Positions 9,190 to 17,588 of a DNA stretch of 64,000 nt are shown in pieces (positions within the stretch are counted from its first letter, which is position 1; each line of letters opens with the position of its first letter). Under the pieces are notes generated by a model that was given only the letters and a program-made list of their open reading frames with translations, was not told the DNA's origin and searched no databases. A program made the position numbers and the translations under genes. Source of the stretch: Roseihalotalea indica (GTDB lineage: Bacteria; Bacteroidota; Bacteroidia; Cytophagales; Cyclobacteriaceae); contig NZ_JAINFL010000001.1 of assembly GCF_022458895.1 (NCBI RefSeq), forward strand, positions 1,142,807-1,206,806. The letters are read 5' to 3'.

Positions 9190-9924
9190 ATGAAAACTGC
9201 ATTAATTACCGGAGCCAATAGAAGTATAGGACTAGAAACTGCCCGACAGTTGGCTCAGCAAAATTATCATGTGTATTTAGGAAGCCGCAGTTTGGAGAAA
9301 GGTCAGGAGGCGGTCGACAAACTGAAGGCGGAAGGGTTAACCTCAGTAGAAGCCATTGCCCTGGATGTGAACAATCCTGAGTCAATAGCCTCGGCACGCG
9401 AAGAGCTGGGAAAAAAGACCCAGACACTAGACGTACTGGTCAACAACGCTGGGATCAGTGGAGGAATGCCTCAGCCCGCTACTACGATGGATGTTACTAC
9501 CATCCGTCAGGTATTTGACACCAACTTCTTCGGGGTCATCAACGTAACCCAAGCCTTCATCGACTTACTAAAGAAATCCGATGCTCCCCGGATTGTCAAC
9601 GTTACCTCGGGACTAGGCTCACTAACCAAGCACAGCGACCCTTCCTGGGATTATTATGATTTTAAGAGTGCGGCATATGGCCCTTCCAAAACTGCTCTGA
9701 ACGCTTATACGATTGTGTTGGCTCATGAACTGCGCGATACCCCTTTCAAGGTGAATGCGGTAGACCCCGGCTATACGGCTACCGATTTCAACAATCATCA
9801 GGGAACCAAAAGCATACAGGACGCGGCTCGTCACCTCGTTACCTACGCAGTGCTGGATGCTGATGGCCCAACAGGAAAGTTTTTCAGTGAGGATATCAAC
9901 CCCGATGGGGAAAGCCCGTGGTAG
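9190..9924 (+). CDS. SDR-family NAD(P)-dependent oxidoreductase
   Basis: A 244-residue short-chain dehydrogenase with TGANRSIG at residues 7-14, NNAG near 88, a serine in VTSGLGS and the catalytic YGPSK. The overall pattern (QTLDVLVNNAGIS, VNAVDPGYTATD) is of the carbonyl-reductase-like group. The C-terminus ends with the TGKFFSEDI stretch typical of this group. It lies 90 bases after an AraC regulator that probably controls it. The substrate is unknown. Confidence 0.9.
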   Translation: MKTALITGANRSIGLETARQLAQQNYHVYLGSRSLEKGQEAVDKLKAEGLTSVEAIALDVNNPESIASAREELGKKTQTLDVLVNNAGISGGMPQPATTMDVTTIRQVFDTNFFGVINVTQAFIDLLKKSDAPRIVNVTSGLGSLTKHSDPSWDYYDFKSAAYGPSKTALNAYTIVLAHELRDTPFKVNAVDPGYTATDFNNHQGTKSIQDAARHLVTYAVLDADGPTGKFFSEDINPDGESPW

Positions 9925-9951
9925 CCCGCATGCTAGATAGAATCGGTTGGT

Positions 9952-10362
9952 TCAGATATCTCCTACAAAGGCCGTAGCATCTATCTCCACCAGGTAATCA
10001 GGCTGCCCCAGAGCGGATACAAACAATGCTGTGATGGCAGGAGGGTGTGAAACGTTGCTCATAAATGGCTGGGCTGCCTGAAACCCCTGACGAGCATCCT
10101 GGCCTTGCACCAGATAGATATTAAGCTTTACTACATGGTCAAAGGTGGCACCGCAGGCCGCCAGTGCGATTTGAATGTTCCGCATGACCTGTTCAGTCTG
10201 TGCGGTCAGGTCACCTTTTCCTACAAGCTCGCCATTGGCGTTTACGGCATTCTGCCCACCAATGTAAATATTTTTTCCTTCTCCTTGGGTTGTTACTACT
10301 TGCGAAAAAGCGGGACTTTTAAAAAGTCCGTCAGGGTTAAGATAACGAATGTTTGTTGCCAT
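9952..10362 (-). CDS. RidA/YjgF/YER057c/UK114 family protein, catalytic arginine absent
   Basis: A 136-residue member of the Rid family, whose archetype hydrolyses reactive enamines and imines released by PLP enzymes. The fold is recognisable from IYIGGQNAVNANGELVG, QVMRNIQIALAACGATFDHVVKLNIYL and the C-terminal DYLVEIDATAF. In archetypal RidA the substrate-binding arginine lies in the PARSCVEVA segment. The equivalent segment here is PPAITALFVSALG, with isoleucine at the aligned position. It is therefore probably one of the Rid subfamilies without imine deaminase activity. Its role is unknown. It is convergent with the upstream SDR gene. Confidence 0.88.
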   Translation of the reverse strand: MATNIRYLNPDGLFKSPAFSQVVTTQGEGKNIYIGGQNAVNANGELVGKGDLTAQTEQVMRNIQIALAACGATFDHVVKLNIYLVQGQDARQGFQAAQPFMSNVSHPPAITALFVSALGQPDYLVEIDATAFVGDI

Positions 10363-10561
10363 AGGGGTACTGGTTGGAAAGCCTCTTTGTCTTTGAGTAG
10401 TAGAATTAGTTGGGAAAATATAGACGGTAAGTAGTTGGTCACCTTTTATCTGATATTTTCTTTATTCATGGGCATAAATTTAGCATTATCCTTAACTAAA
10501 ACGGCAGGAAGGTGTTGAAGTGGTATTAACTTTTTTAACTCACTCCCAAATACCTACCAAG

Positions 10562-11773
10562 ATGAACAAGGCAGATTTTTCAAGAGAGTACAATCGAAGA
10601 TCGTTTATTCGTACCAGCGGAATACTGGGTGCTGCCGGCATAATGGCTCCTGGAATACTGTCCGCAACAAATTATCCTATATCTCGCAGATCTGTTTTTC
10701 AGGACAAGAAGAAATTGGGCATAGCCTTGGTCGGTCTGGGTAGATATAGTTCAGGGCAACTGGCGCCAGCTTTACAGGAAACCCAATACTGCTATTTGTC
10801 AGGCATTGTAACCGGTACACCCGAGAAGGAAGATAAGTGGGTAAAGAAGTATGATATTCCGGAAAAGAATGTCTACAACTATGACAACTTTGACAGCATC
10901 GCCGATAACCCGGATATTGATATCATTTACGTGGTGTTACCCAATAGCATGCATGCCGAATATACCATTCGAGCTGCTAAAGCCGGGAAGCATGTGATTA
11001 GTGAAAAACCAATGGCTACTTCGGTAGAAGATGCCCAGGCGATGATTGATGCATGTAAAGAAAACAATGTGATGCTTTCTATCGGTTACCGTCTGCATTT
11101 TGAACCTCACCATCTTCGAGTAATGGAGCTAGGACAGGAGCAGGTGTATGGTCCGGTGCAAAAAATAAACGCTATAGATAATATGGTAGTCAAAGAGTGG
11201 GAGTGGAGATTGGACAAAGAACTGGCCGGTGGCGGTCCGCTGATGGATCTGGGAATCTACACCGTGCAGGGCGCCTGCTATACAATGGGGCAGTGGCCGG
11301 TAGAAGTGGTAGAAGCCAGCTATGGCGAAGTAACCAAGCCCGATCTGTTTAAAAGCGTGGAACAGTCGTTGACCTTTACATTGCGGTTTCCCGATGGGGT
11401 AGAGTCCACCCATACAACCAGTTATGCTGATCAGGGAAACTTACTGGAAGGTATTGCGGAAAACGGCTGGTGGAAACTGTCGCCTTCTTACGGGTACGGA
11501 GGCATCAAAGGGGAAACCAACGAGGGCCCAATGAAACTTGATAATGTAAACCAACAGGCCCGACAGATGGATTATTTTGCCGACTGTATCATGAACAATA
11601 AAGAAATTCTGGTGCCGGGAGAAATGGGACTGAGAGATATGAAAGTCCTGATGGCAATCTACGAGGCGGCTGATTCCGGTAAAAGTGTTCCGCTGGATCT
11701 GGGCAATATGGGCATTCCCAAGTACGATACCCACGTAAAAGTAAATGAAAATTTAACCACCTCTATGGGATAG
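10562..11773 (+). CDS. Gfo/Idh/MocA-family oxidoreductase with Tat signal
   Basis: An NAD(P)-dependent sugar or polyol oxidoreductase, similar to the periplasmic glucose-fructose-oxidoreductase-like proteins. The start is set at the ATG at 10562, which places a twin-arginine signal (NRRSFIRT followed by a hydrophobic stretch) at the N-terminus; an upstream in-frame GTG at 10520 is less likely. The nucleotide-binding motif is GIALVGLGRYSSG. The family signature EKPMA follows, and GGGPLMDLGIYT marks the C-terminal substrate domain. Export through Tat as a folded, cofactor-loaded protein is expected. No sugar-utilisation partners are adjacent, so the substrate is open. Confidence 0.92.
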   Translation: MNKADFSREYNRRSFIRTSGILGAAGIMAPGILSATNYPISRRSVFQDKKKLGIALVGLGRYSSGQLAPALQETQYCYLSGIVTGTPEKEDKWVKKYDIPEKNVYNYDNFDSIADNPDIDIIYVVLPNSMHAEYTIRAAKAGKHVISEKPMATSVEDAQAMIDACKENNVMLSIGYRLHFEPHHLRVMELGQEQVYGPVQKINAIDNMVVKEWEWRLDKELAGGGPLMDLGIYTVQGACYTMGQWPVEVVEASYGEVTKPDLFKSVEQSLTFTLRFPDGVESTHTTSYADQGNLLEGIAENGWWKLSPSYGYGGIKGETNEGPMKLDNVNQQARQMDYFADCIMNNKEILVPGEMGLRDMKVLMAIYEAADSGKSVPLDLGNMGIPKYDTHVKVNENLTTSMG

Positions 11774-11921
11774 AATTCAGTGAATGGTAAACCTTAGATT
11801 TATCGACGACGGCCGGCCGGCAGAGATGGATATAATTGCATTATGCTCTATTTCCAGGATATGCCGGTTGACCTATAGGTAAGAGGTTACCCTGGCACTG
11901 ATATTCGGCACAATGTTGTTT

Positions 11922-11952
11922 TAATAAAACAGCTTTGAAATGTTGCAAAGCT
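11922..11952 (-). terminator. Probable intrinsic terminator of the downstream-facing minus-strand gene
   Basis: On the minus strand, AGCTTTG and CAAAGCT form a 7-bp stem with an 8-base loop, followed by GTTTTATT. It lies 35 bases after the stop of the lectin-fold gene that ends at 11987. Confidence 0.45.
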
Positions 11953-11986
11953 TGGTCAGTCAAATGTGAGTTCTTTAGCCCATAAA

Positions 11987-12697
11987 CTAACTGTCTGATT
12001 TCTTAGACGAAACAAAAAAAGATTCGGAAGGGCTGCTTGCTTTGGGACCCCAGATTTTAATATTGTCGATCATGCCGGTATCGTCAAAAGAGCCAAATCC
12101 AATGTAGCCCTCGGCAAAATGGGTGTCCGTTGCCTCCATAATAGGAGTGCTCATATCATCAAAATAGACTTTGATAGAGCCATCTTCCAGGGTTCGTTCT
12201 ATTTTTACTTTATGCCACTGATCTTTTTCGCCCCAGTCTACTCCATCAGATACTTTTTCGCCAATGGCTGTCCGGGGTTCATCATTCACTAAAAATATAT
12301 TGTGAGCGTGAGGGTCCGGAGTGGTAGCGAGGTGTACGTAGTAGAAATTGCTGGGGTCCTTCATACCAAAAAACAGGCACATATCACGGTGGCCATATTC
12401 ACGCCCGGTTTGCTTTAGTTCGGCTTCCATCACAAAGCTACCGTACATTTGATTGGAAAGTACTGCAATGTTACGGGGTGATCTGACTCGCGGCTCGTAG
12501 TCACTGGGGGCATATAACGAAAGTGCGCGATTATTATCCCGACGGTTCAGCTTCCAGGCAGTTTTGTCAGTCATTTCAAACTGCTTGAGCGGCTGTTTGC
12601 CTTCAAAATCTTCAGTAAATAAAAGCTGATAATTATCGGGAATTAAGGTGGCGAATAGAGGGAGAAGGGGTAGCAAAAGGAGCGAAGTCAGGTTCAT
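11987..12697 (-). CDS. Exported concanavalin-A-like (DUF1080 / 3-keto-disaccharide hydrolase-like) protein
   Basis: A 236-residue exported protein with a signal peptide (LTSLLLLPLLPLFATLIP). The body has the alternating beta-strand pattern of a jelly-roll lectin/glucanase fold: LLFTEDFEG at the start, YGSFVMEAELKQTG, MCLFFGMKDPSNFYYVHLA, KVKIERTLEDGSIKVYFDD, and GYIGFGSFDDTGMIDNIKIWG at the end. This matches the DUF1080-like group common in Bacteroidota, which includes 3-keto-glycoside hydrolases, though no catalytic residues can be assigned here. The adjacent Gfo/Idh/MocA gene is convergent, so the two are not co-transcribed, but sugar oxidation and 3-keto-sugar hydrolysis could be linked functionally. 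Confidence 0.65.
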   Translation of the reverse strand: MNLTSLLLLPLLPLFATLIPDNYQLLFTEDFEGKQPLKQFEMTDKTAWKLNRRDNNRALSLYAPSDYEPRVRSPRNIAVLSNQMYGSFVMEAELKQTGREYGHRDMCLFFGMKDPSNFYYVHLATTPDPHAHNIFLVNDEPRTAIGEKVSDGVDWGEKDQWHKVKIERTLEDGSIKVYFDDMSTPIMEATDTHFAEGYIGFGSFDDTGMIDNIKIWGPKASSPSESFFVSSKKSDS

Positions 12698-12793
12698 AGG
12701 TAGTGGATGGAAGTGTTAGGTTATCCGTAAAAATTACGGATTTTCAGCCAAAGTCGCATGGAGCAGCATAAAAACTTTACCCACCTATGCTTG

Positions 12794-13276
12794 CTACCCT
12801 CGCGTAAGCTGATGGATAACTTCCTGATGCTGAGGGTATTCAGTAAGTAAGAGTTGGCGTTGAGCCATCTCAAAATCCTGGAAGTCGAAACCGGGAGAGA
12901 CTGTGCAACCTACCAGGGCGTAGGTGGTAGGGTCAGCCATACGCGAAGCAAACCAGTGATTGGCAGGTACTGCCAGCTGAAAACGGTCACCTTTTTCCCA
13001 GTGAGGACCCAGGCGATGAATGGTCAGAGAACCATCGGGGTATAGCACAGCTACTTCCAGCGTTTCACCGGCATAAAAGTGCCAAAGCTCATCTGATTTT
13101 ATGCGATGAAAAGCCGAAAAGGCATCTTCTAACAGTAAGTAATAAATGGCCGTGGAATAGTTGCGGTCTATCTCAGTAATAGTACCTTGAGAACGGAAAG
13201 TTTCCTGATAAAATCCGCCTTCGGGGTGCGGCTGCATGTTAAGGCGATCAATCCATTGTTGGGCATCGGGAAGCAT
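12794..13276 (-). CDS. Cupin family protein (DUF985 / cupin_5)
   Basis: A 160-residue small cupin. The DUF985 pattern is clear: QPHPEGGFYQETFRS near the N-terminus, then YYLLLEDAFSAFHRIKSDELWHFYAGE with metal-ligand-type histidines and glutamate, then LGPHWEKGDRFQLAVPANHWFAS, and VGCTVSPGFDFQDFEMA. Members bind a metal in the beta-barrel; no reaction is established for the family. The gene starts 5 bases after the stop of the MORN-like gene at 13282-14190 on the same strand, so they are probably co-transcribed. Confidence 0.9.
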   Translation of the reverse strand: MLPDAQQWIDRLNMQPHPEGGFYQETFRSQGTITEIDRNYSTAIYYLLLEDAFSAFHRIKSDELWHFYAGETLEVAVLYPDGSLTIHRLGPHWEKGDRFQLAVPANHWFASRMADPTTYALVGCTVSPGFDFQDFEMAQRQLLLTEYPQHQEVIHQLTRG

Positions 13277-13281
13277 GACGG

Positions 13282-14190
13282 CTATTTAGGTTTCTGATAC
13301 TCGTAAACTACCTGTCCTTCCGGACTCCACTCTTTCATGGTATAGGGGCGGGCTTCCTCATCATAAGGGTCGTCTGAGTATTTGATCTGCTTTTTCGGGC
13401 GGCGGTCGTAATCATAGAACTCCGTCCAGATGCCTACCTTTTCTCCCTGCTGATATTCGCCTTCAACGGCAATACGCCCACTGGGGTGAAAGTAGAAGTA
13501 ATAGCCTTCTTTTTCTCCGTATTCTACCGGTACTACTTCCTGAGGCTTTTTCCGGACACCTTCGTCATAATAAGTGATTTCTGACTCTCGGGGCCAGCCT
13601 CGGGTATACTTTTCTTTATCCAGCAAAATATTTTTGGTGCTATACTTAGTCCAGCGGCCATGCTTGGTGCCTTTGTAGAAAATTCCTTCTTCCAGAATCT
13701 CATTATCCGTAGTCATTTTCTGATAAGGGCCATGCAGAATCAAGGCTTTTCCCTTTGTGATGTTGTGCGTAGTGCGGATTTGCTTGCGTTTGGTATCATA
13801 CCAGTATACATCTCGCACGTAGGGGTCCGGCATCTCAAAGGTTTTCAGGTAATGAAACGTCTCAATAATATCTGTACCGCCAGAAGCAGATCGGGCATAC
13901 CCTTTTTTGGTTTTAATGTCGTAAAAAACGTTTCTCTTCCGCTTTTTCGCTTTTTTTTCATCCTTTTCCTCCTCTTCCTCTTCTTCTTCAGCCTCCAGGT
14001 TTACCGTGAGAGGCACCTGAGTTTCTGGGTCTACCAGAAAAATATCGGAAGTATCCGGGGCAAATGTCTTTTCTGTCGTTTCTTCTTCTACCTCTTCCTC
14101 TTTTGTTTTCTTCTCTTTCTTGTCCTGGGCCAAGACGGGTGAAAAAAATATGCCCATCAGAATGAGTATGCTAAACAGGTAACGCATCAT
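13282..14190 (-). CDS. Exported MORN/YwqK-like repeat protein with charged low-complexity linker
   Basis: A protein of about 302 residues starting at the ATG at 14190. The signal peptide is RYLFSILILMGIFFSPVLAQ. A strongly charged, disordered segment follows (lysine/glutamate runs, then an EEEEEEEE tract and KKAKKRKR). The rest consists of short beta-hairpin repeats of the toxin-antitoxin YwqK / MORN type: GPYQKM, EGIFYKGTKHGRWTKY, YFHPSGRIAVEGEYQQGEKVGIWTEFYD and KEWSPEGQVVYEYQ. Such repeats are widespread in Bacteroidota exported proteins without an established function. It is transcribed with the DUF985 cupin gene. Confidence 0.75.
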   Translation of the reverse strand: MMRYLFSILILMGIFFSPVLAQDKKEKKTKEEEVEEETTEKTFAPDTSDIFLVDPETQVPLTVNLEAEEEEEEEEKDEKKAKKRKRNVFYDIKTKKGYARSASGGTDIIETFHYLKTFEMPDPYVRDVYWYDTKRKQIRTTHNITKGKALILHGPYQKMTTDNEILEEGIFYKGTKHGRWTKYSTKNILLDKEKYTRGWPRESEITYYDEGVRKKPQEVVPVEYGEKEGYYFYFHPSGRIAVEGEYQQGEKVGIWTEFYDYDRRPKKQIKYSDDPYDEEARPYTMKEWSPEGQVVYEYQKPK

Positions 14191-14516
14191 ATGAATATAT
14201 GGTGTTTGGATAGTCAACGATGAAACTGAGTTTGTTCTTATTATTTCCTTCGAAAGAAAATACCCGGAAAGATAGTTCCCCAGGTGGTTTGCCATCCGGG
14301 AAGACGTGCGGTATTTTGGAAAAAGCCATTATTCATAGCTGTAAACACTTTCCATCATCTAAATAACAATCTGGATACAGAGAAAGAAGTAGTAGAAAAC
14401 AGCCCAAGCTCACTATTTAAAGGCAAGCTTAGGCCGATAATTATATATGCCAGGCAACTGTGGCCGGACAAATAAATTACTTGAATTTAACAGGTTGTAT
14501 ACTTTACGTCATCAGT
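14191..14516. other. Intergenic region, 326 bases, nothing identified
   Basis: This lies between the MORN-like gene start and the kbl stop, both minus strand. It must hold the MORN-gene promoter and any kbl terminator, but I see neither a strong T-tailed hairpin nor a perfect TAnnTTTG element. Confidence 0.5.
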
Positions 14517-15716
14517 TTACGAAGCAAGCACGCCTAGTTCTCGCCCCACTTCTACAAAAGCATTAATAGCCTTATCCAGATGTTCACGCTTATGGGCGGC
14601 ACTTAATTGCACCCGAATACGGGATTGCCCTTGGGGCACTACGGGGTAGAAAAACCCAATAACGTAAATACCTTTTTCCAGCAAGCGTTCGGCAAATTTC
14701 TGGGCCAGCGGAGCTTCATATAGCATGATGGGCACAATGGCGTGAGTGCCTGGCTTAATATCAAACCCGACTTCGGTCATCTTCTGCCGGAAGTAGGTAG
14801 TATTATCTTCCAGCGTATCGCGTAGTTCGGTGGTGCTGGTGAGCATATCCAGTACGGCAATGGAGGCTCCGACAATAGAAGGCGCCAGCGTATTGGAGAA
14901 AAGGTAGGGGCGAGACCGCTGCCGCAGCATATCAACAATTTCTTTCCGGGCACTGGTAAATCCACCGGAAGCACCGCCTAGCGCTTTTCCCAGGGTGCCA
15001 GTAATAATATCCATGCGGCCCATCACATCATGATACTCATGGACACCACGGCCGGTTTTACCCATAAAACCCGTAGAGTGGCATTCATCCGACATCACCA
15101 GTGCATTATATTGATCGGCCAGATCACAGATTTTATTCAGCTGTGCAATGGTGCCATCCATAGAAAATACACCATCGGTTACAATGATTTTGTGGCGAGC
15201 CCCCATAGAGTCAGCTTCTTGTAATTGCTTCTCCAGGTCTGCCATATCATTATGCTGATAGCGGAATCGCATGGCTTTGCATAGCCTGACACCATCAATA
15301 ATGGATGCATGGTTTAATTGATCAGAGATGATGGCGTCTTCTTTGCCGAATAGCGGCTCGAACACTCCGCCATTGGCATCAAAAGCAGCCGCATACAGAA
15401 TGGTATCTTCCATTCCCAGAAAATCTGAAATCCTTCGTTCCAGTTCTTTGTGAATATCCTGTGTTCCGCAGATAAAGCGGACGGATGACATGCCGTAGCC
15501 ATGGGTGTCAATGGTTTTCTTGGCGGCTTCAATAACTTTGGGGTGAGAAGAAAGCCCCAGGTAATTATTAGCGCAGAAGTTAATAACTTCCTTTCCGGTA
15601 TCGGTTTTAATAACGGCCCCCTGAGGAGTGGTGATAATACGCTCGGTTTTATACAACCCAGCCTCTTTGATCTCGGCTAGTTCTTTTTGAAGGGCGGGTT
15701 TAAGTGTTTCGTACAT
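14517..15716 (-). CDS. kbl: 2-amino-3-ketobutyrate CoA ligase (glycine C-acetyltransferase)
   Basis: A 399-residue PLP enzyme of the alpha-oxoamine synthase family. It cleaves 2-amino-3-ketobutyrate with CoA to glycine and acetyl-CoA, the second step of threonine degradation. The length and sequence follow Kbl throughout: [49 protein letters not shown], and the PLP lysine at residue 244 in GTLGKALGG, the same number as in the E. coli enzyme. The next gene, a threonine dehydrogenase of the epimerase type, is transcribed divergently across 228 bases, so the pair forms a complete threonine-to-glycine pathway. The ATG at 15716 matches the family start. Confidence 0.97.
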   Translation of the reverse strand: MYETLKPALQKELAEIKEAGLYKTERIITTPQGAVIKTDTGKEVINFCANNYLGLSSHPKVIEAAKKTIDTHGYGMSSVRFICGTQDIHKELERRISDFLGMEDTILYAAAFDANGGVFEPLFGKEDAIISDQLNHASIIDGVRLCKAMRFRYQHNDMADLEKQLQEADSMGARHKIIVTDGVFSMDGTIAQLNKICDLADQYNALVMSDECHSTGFMGKTGRGVHEYHDVMGRMDIITGTLGKALGGASGGFTSARKEIVDMLRQRSRPYLFSNTLAPSIVGASIAVLDMLTSTTELRDTLEDNTTYFRQKMTEVGFDIKPGTHAIVPIMLYEAPLAQKFAERLLEKGIYVIGFFYPVVPQGQSRIRVQLSAAHKREHLDKAINAFVEVGRELGVLAS

Positions 15717-15869
15717 AACAAAAGAATTGGATGATTGAAGAAATGAAGAACCGAAGAAGATTTAAGATATCAAAGATTGTTTTTGTTTTAAGGCTCTTCG
15801 TTAATAGTAGATTAACTCTATTGTACAGACAACGTTAGGTAGATTACAGGATAATTTTTTCAGCAGAGC

Positions 15870-15898
15870 TTTCTATCTCTGGTAAGTTGCTATTTTTG
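15870..15898 (+). promoter_or_regulatory. Candidate Bacteroidota-type promoter for threonine dehydrogenase
   Basis: TATTTTTG at 15891-15898 is a perfect match to the TAnnTTTG -7 element. A TTTC at 15870-15873, 17 bases upstream, approximates the TTTG -33 element. The gene start is 47 bases further on. Confidence 0.45.
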
Positions 15899-15944
15899 CG
15901 CACTTTTTGATGGGGATAAAGTAAAGATATCCAGAAATAACGTT

Positions 15945-16916
15945 ATGGTAGATACCGGTAAGATTTTAGTAATTGGTGCCAATGGACAGTTAGGGGTAGA
16001 ACTGACTGAAGCGTTGGTTCGGCAATATGGCGAAGATCAGGTGATTCCGTCTGATATTAATCCTTCAAATCAAGCGAATTTCATTGAATTAGATATGCTG
16101 GATGCGGACCATCTTCGTGCGGTAGTTCGTGAAAAGAACGTGCAGACAATCTATTTGCTGGCGGCTCTGCTTTCGGCTACCGGAGAGAAAAAACCATTGC
16201 TGGCCTGGCGTATTAATATGGATGGATTACTCAACGTGCTAGAACTGGCACGAGAGGGGGTGATCAGGCAAATATTCTGGCCTAGCTCCATTGCCGTATT
16301 TGGAGAAACCACTCCGAAAGTAAATACACCTCAGGAGACCATTATTTCTCCGGATACTATGTATGGCATTACTAAGCTGGCCGGAGAACGCCTCGCTGCC
16401 TATTACGCTGCAAAATTTGGAGTAGATATACGCAGCCTGCGCTACCCGGGCTTGATTGGTTACCGGGCTTTACCTGGAGGTGGTACCACAGATTATGCCG
16501 TAGATATTTATCATAAAGCCATAGCCGGTGAAAAATTTCACTGCTTTCTTGCTGCTGATACTCGCCTGCCGCTTATGTATATGTCCGACGCAGTGCGAGC
16601 TACCCTAGAACTGATGCAGGCACCTGCTAATAAGATCACGATCCGATCCAGCTACAATCTGGCGGGTTTTTCCTGTACACCTGCTGAGATTACCACTGCC
16701 ATCCAGCAGCATGTGCCGGATTTTCAGATCGAGTATCAGCCTGATTTTCGCCAGCAGATTGCTGATAGCTGGCCGGAGAGTATTGATGACCGGTTAGCGC
16801 AGCAGGATTGGGGCTGGCAAGCTCAGGTAAACCTGGAGGAGATGACTCTGGATATGCTTAAGAATTTGAGTCAAAGAAAAAAGGCTGCCGTTGAAACAAC
16901 CTTTTCCTCTAAATAG
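15945..16916 (+). CDS. L-threonine 3-dehydrogenase, short-chain epimerase-like type
   Basis: A 323-residue extended SDR protein that oxidises L-threonine to 2-amino-3-ketobutyrate with NAD+. Visible motifs are the Rossmann glycines GANGQLG, the SSIAVFG strand, the catalytic YGITK followed by LAGERLAAYYAAKFGVDIRSLRYPG, and the substrate-loop GGGTTDYAVDIYHKA. The RYPGLI and GGTTDYA elements are characteristic of the epimerase-like threonine dehydrogenases of Flavobacterium-type bacteria, distinct from the zinc-dependent E. coli Tdh. The divergent kbl neighbour supports the assignment. The last 15 residues (basic, then TTFSSK) look like an unconserved tail. Confidence 0.9.
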   Translation: MVDTGKILVIGANGQLGVELTEALVRQYGEDQVIPSDINPSNQANFIELDMLDADHLRAVVREKNVQTIYLLAALLSATGEKKPLLAWRINMDGLLNVLELAREGVIRQIFWPSSIAVFGETTPKVNTPQETIISPDTMYGITKLAGERLAAYYAAKFGVDIRSLRYPGLIGYRALPGGGTTDYAVDIYHKAIAGEKFHCFLAADTRLPLMYMSDAVRATLELMQAPANKITIRSSYNLAGFSCTPAEITTAIQQHVPDFQIEYQPDFRQQIADSWPESIDDRLAQQDWGWQAQVNLEEMTLDMLKNLSQRKKAAVETTFSSK

Positions 16917-16928
16917 CTAGACCTGTTT

Positions 16929-17438
16929 TTAGCGAATATCTAGTTTCTCATTATTCCCTACCTCATCTCGGGCAGACTTGCCTGTTACTGTTGCTTTAGC
17001 AAAAGCGTACAGCTGAACCATTACATTAGAAGTGACATCCCAGTATTCGGCTTTTTCAACGGTTACCTCTAATAAAGCAATATCCGGCGTATCCAGCCCC
17101 TGGGCAAACCAAGCTTTCATCACCGGGCTCCACAGGTCGTGCATCTTGGCTTTGTCCTTTATTAATTCGGCCGTACCGGATACAGATATCCAGGTATCTG
17201 CTTTTGGGTCAGAGTAAGCAAGGTTGACCTTTGGGTTGCGTTGAATGGCTTTTACCTTATCGGATTGATCGCTGGTGAAAAACCACACAATGCCACTGGA
17301 GTCTACTTCTGTGGTGCTCATGGGGCGAGAACGAAAATGTCCGTCTGGTTCTTCGGTAGTGAGCATAGCCATATCAATTTTTTCTATCTTTTCGCGCAGC
17401 TTAATTGCTGCTTCGGGGTGTGTTGGTTGATTATGCAT
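16929..17438 (-). CDS. Pyridoxamine 5'-phosphate oxidase-fold protein (general stress protein 26-like)
   Basis: A flavin/split-barrel protein of about 169 residues starting from the ATG at 17438; an upstream TTG at 17474 adds 12 unconserved residues. Family features include EKIDMAMLTTEEPDGHFRSRPM, GIVWFFTSDQSDKVKAIQRNPKVNLAYSD and TWISVSGTAELIKDKAKMHDLW. This is the GSP26 type found in many bacteria, which binds FMN or related flavins and is often stress-related, with no firm reaction. It ends 12 bases after the convergent threonine dehydrogenase gene. Confidence 0.88.
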   Translation of the reverse strand: MHNQPTHPEAAIKLREKIEKIDMAMLTTEEPDGHFRSRPMSTTEVDSSGIVWFFTSDQSDKVKAIQRNPKVNLAYSDPKADTWISVSGTAELIKDKAKMHDLWSPVMKAWFAQGLDTPDIALLEVTVEKAEYWDVTSNVMVQLYAFAKATVTGKSARDEVGNNEKLDIR

Positions 17439-17528
17439 TATTCTTAGCGTAAGGTTAAAAAATTGATTTTTCAAACGTACGGGTACGTATGGGAGTGATA
17501 ACTTAGTGTTCTCTCAAAAGTTTTGCAT

Positions 17529-17560
17529 AAAAAAAAGCCCGTCGCAGAACGACGAGCTTT
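17529..17560 (-). terminator. Intrinsic terminator of htpG
   Basis: On the minus strand, AAAGCTCGTCG pairs with CGACGGGCTTT (one G-T position) around a 5-base loop and is followed by a run of Ts. It lies 29 bases past the htpG stop. Confidence 0.8.
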
Positions 17561-17588
17561 GTACATATAAGAGGGTAAATAGATTGCC

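Noticed and set aside
11810..11825. GC-rich palindrome GGCCGGCCGG
   Set aside because: Too short, with no partner or spacing to suggest an operator.
13660..14142. 160-codon plus-strand ORF antisense to the MORN-like gene
   Set aside because: Its phenylalanine and leucine runs mirror the lysine and glutamate runs of the real gene on the other strand.
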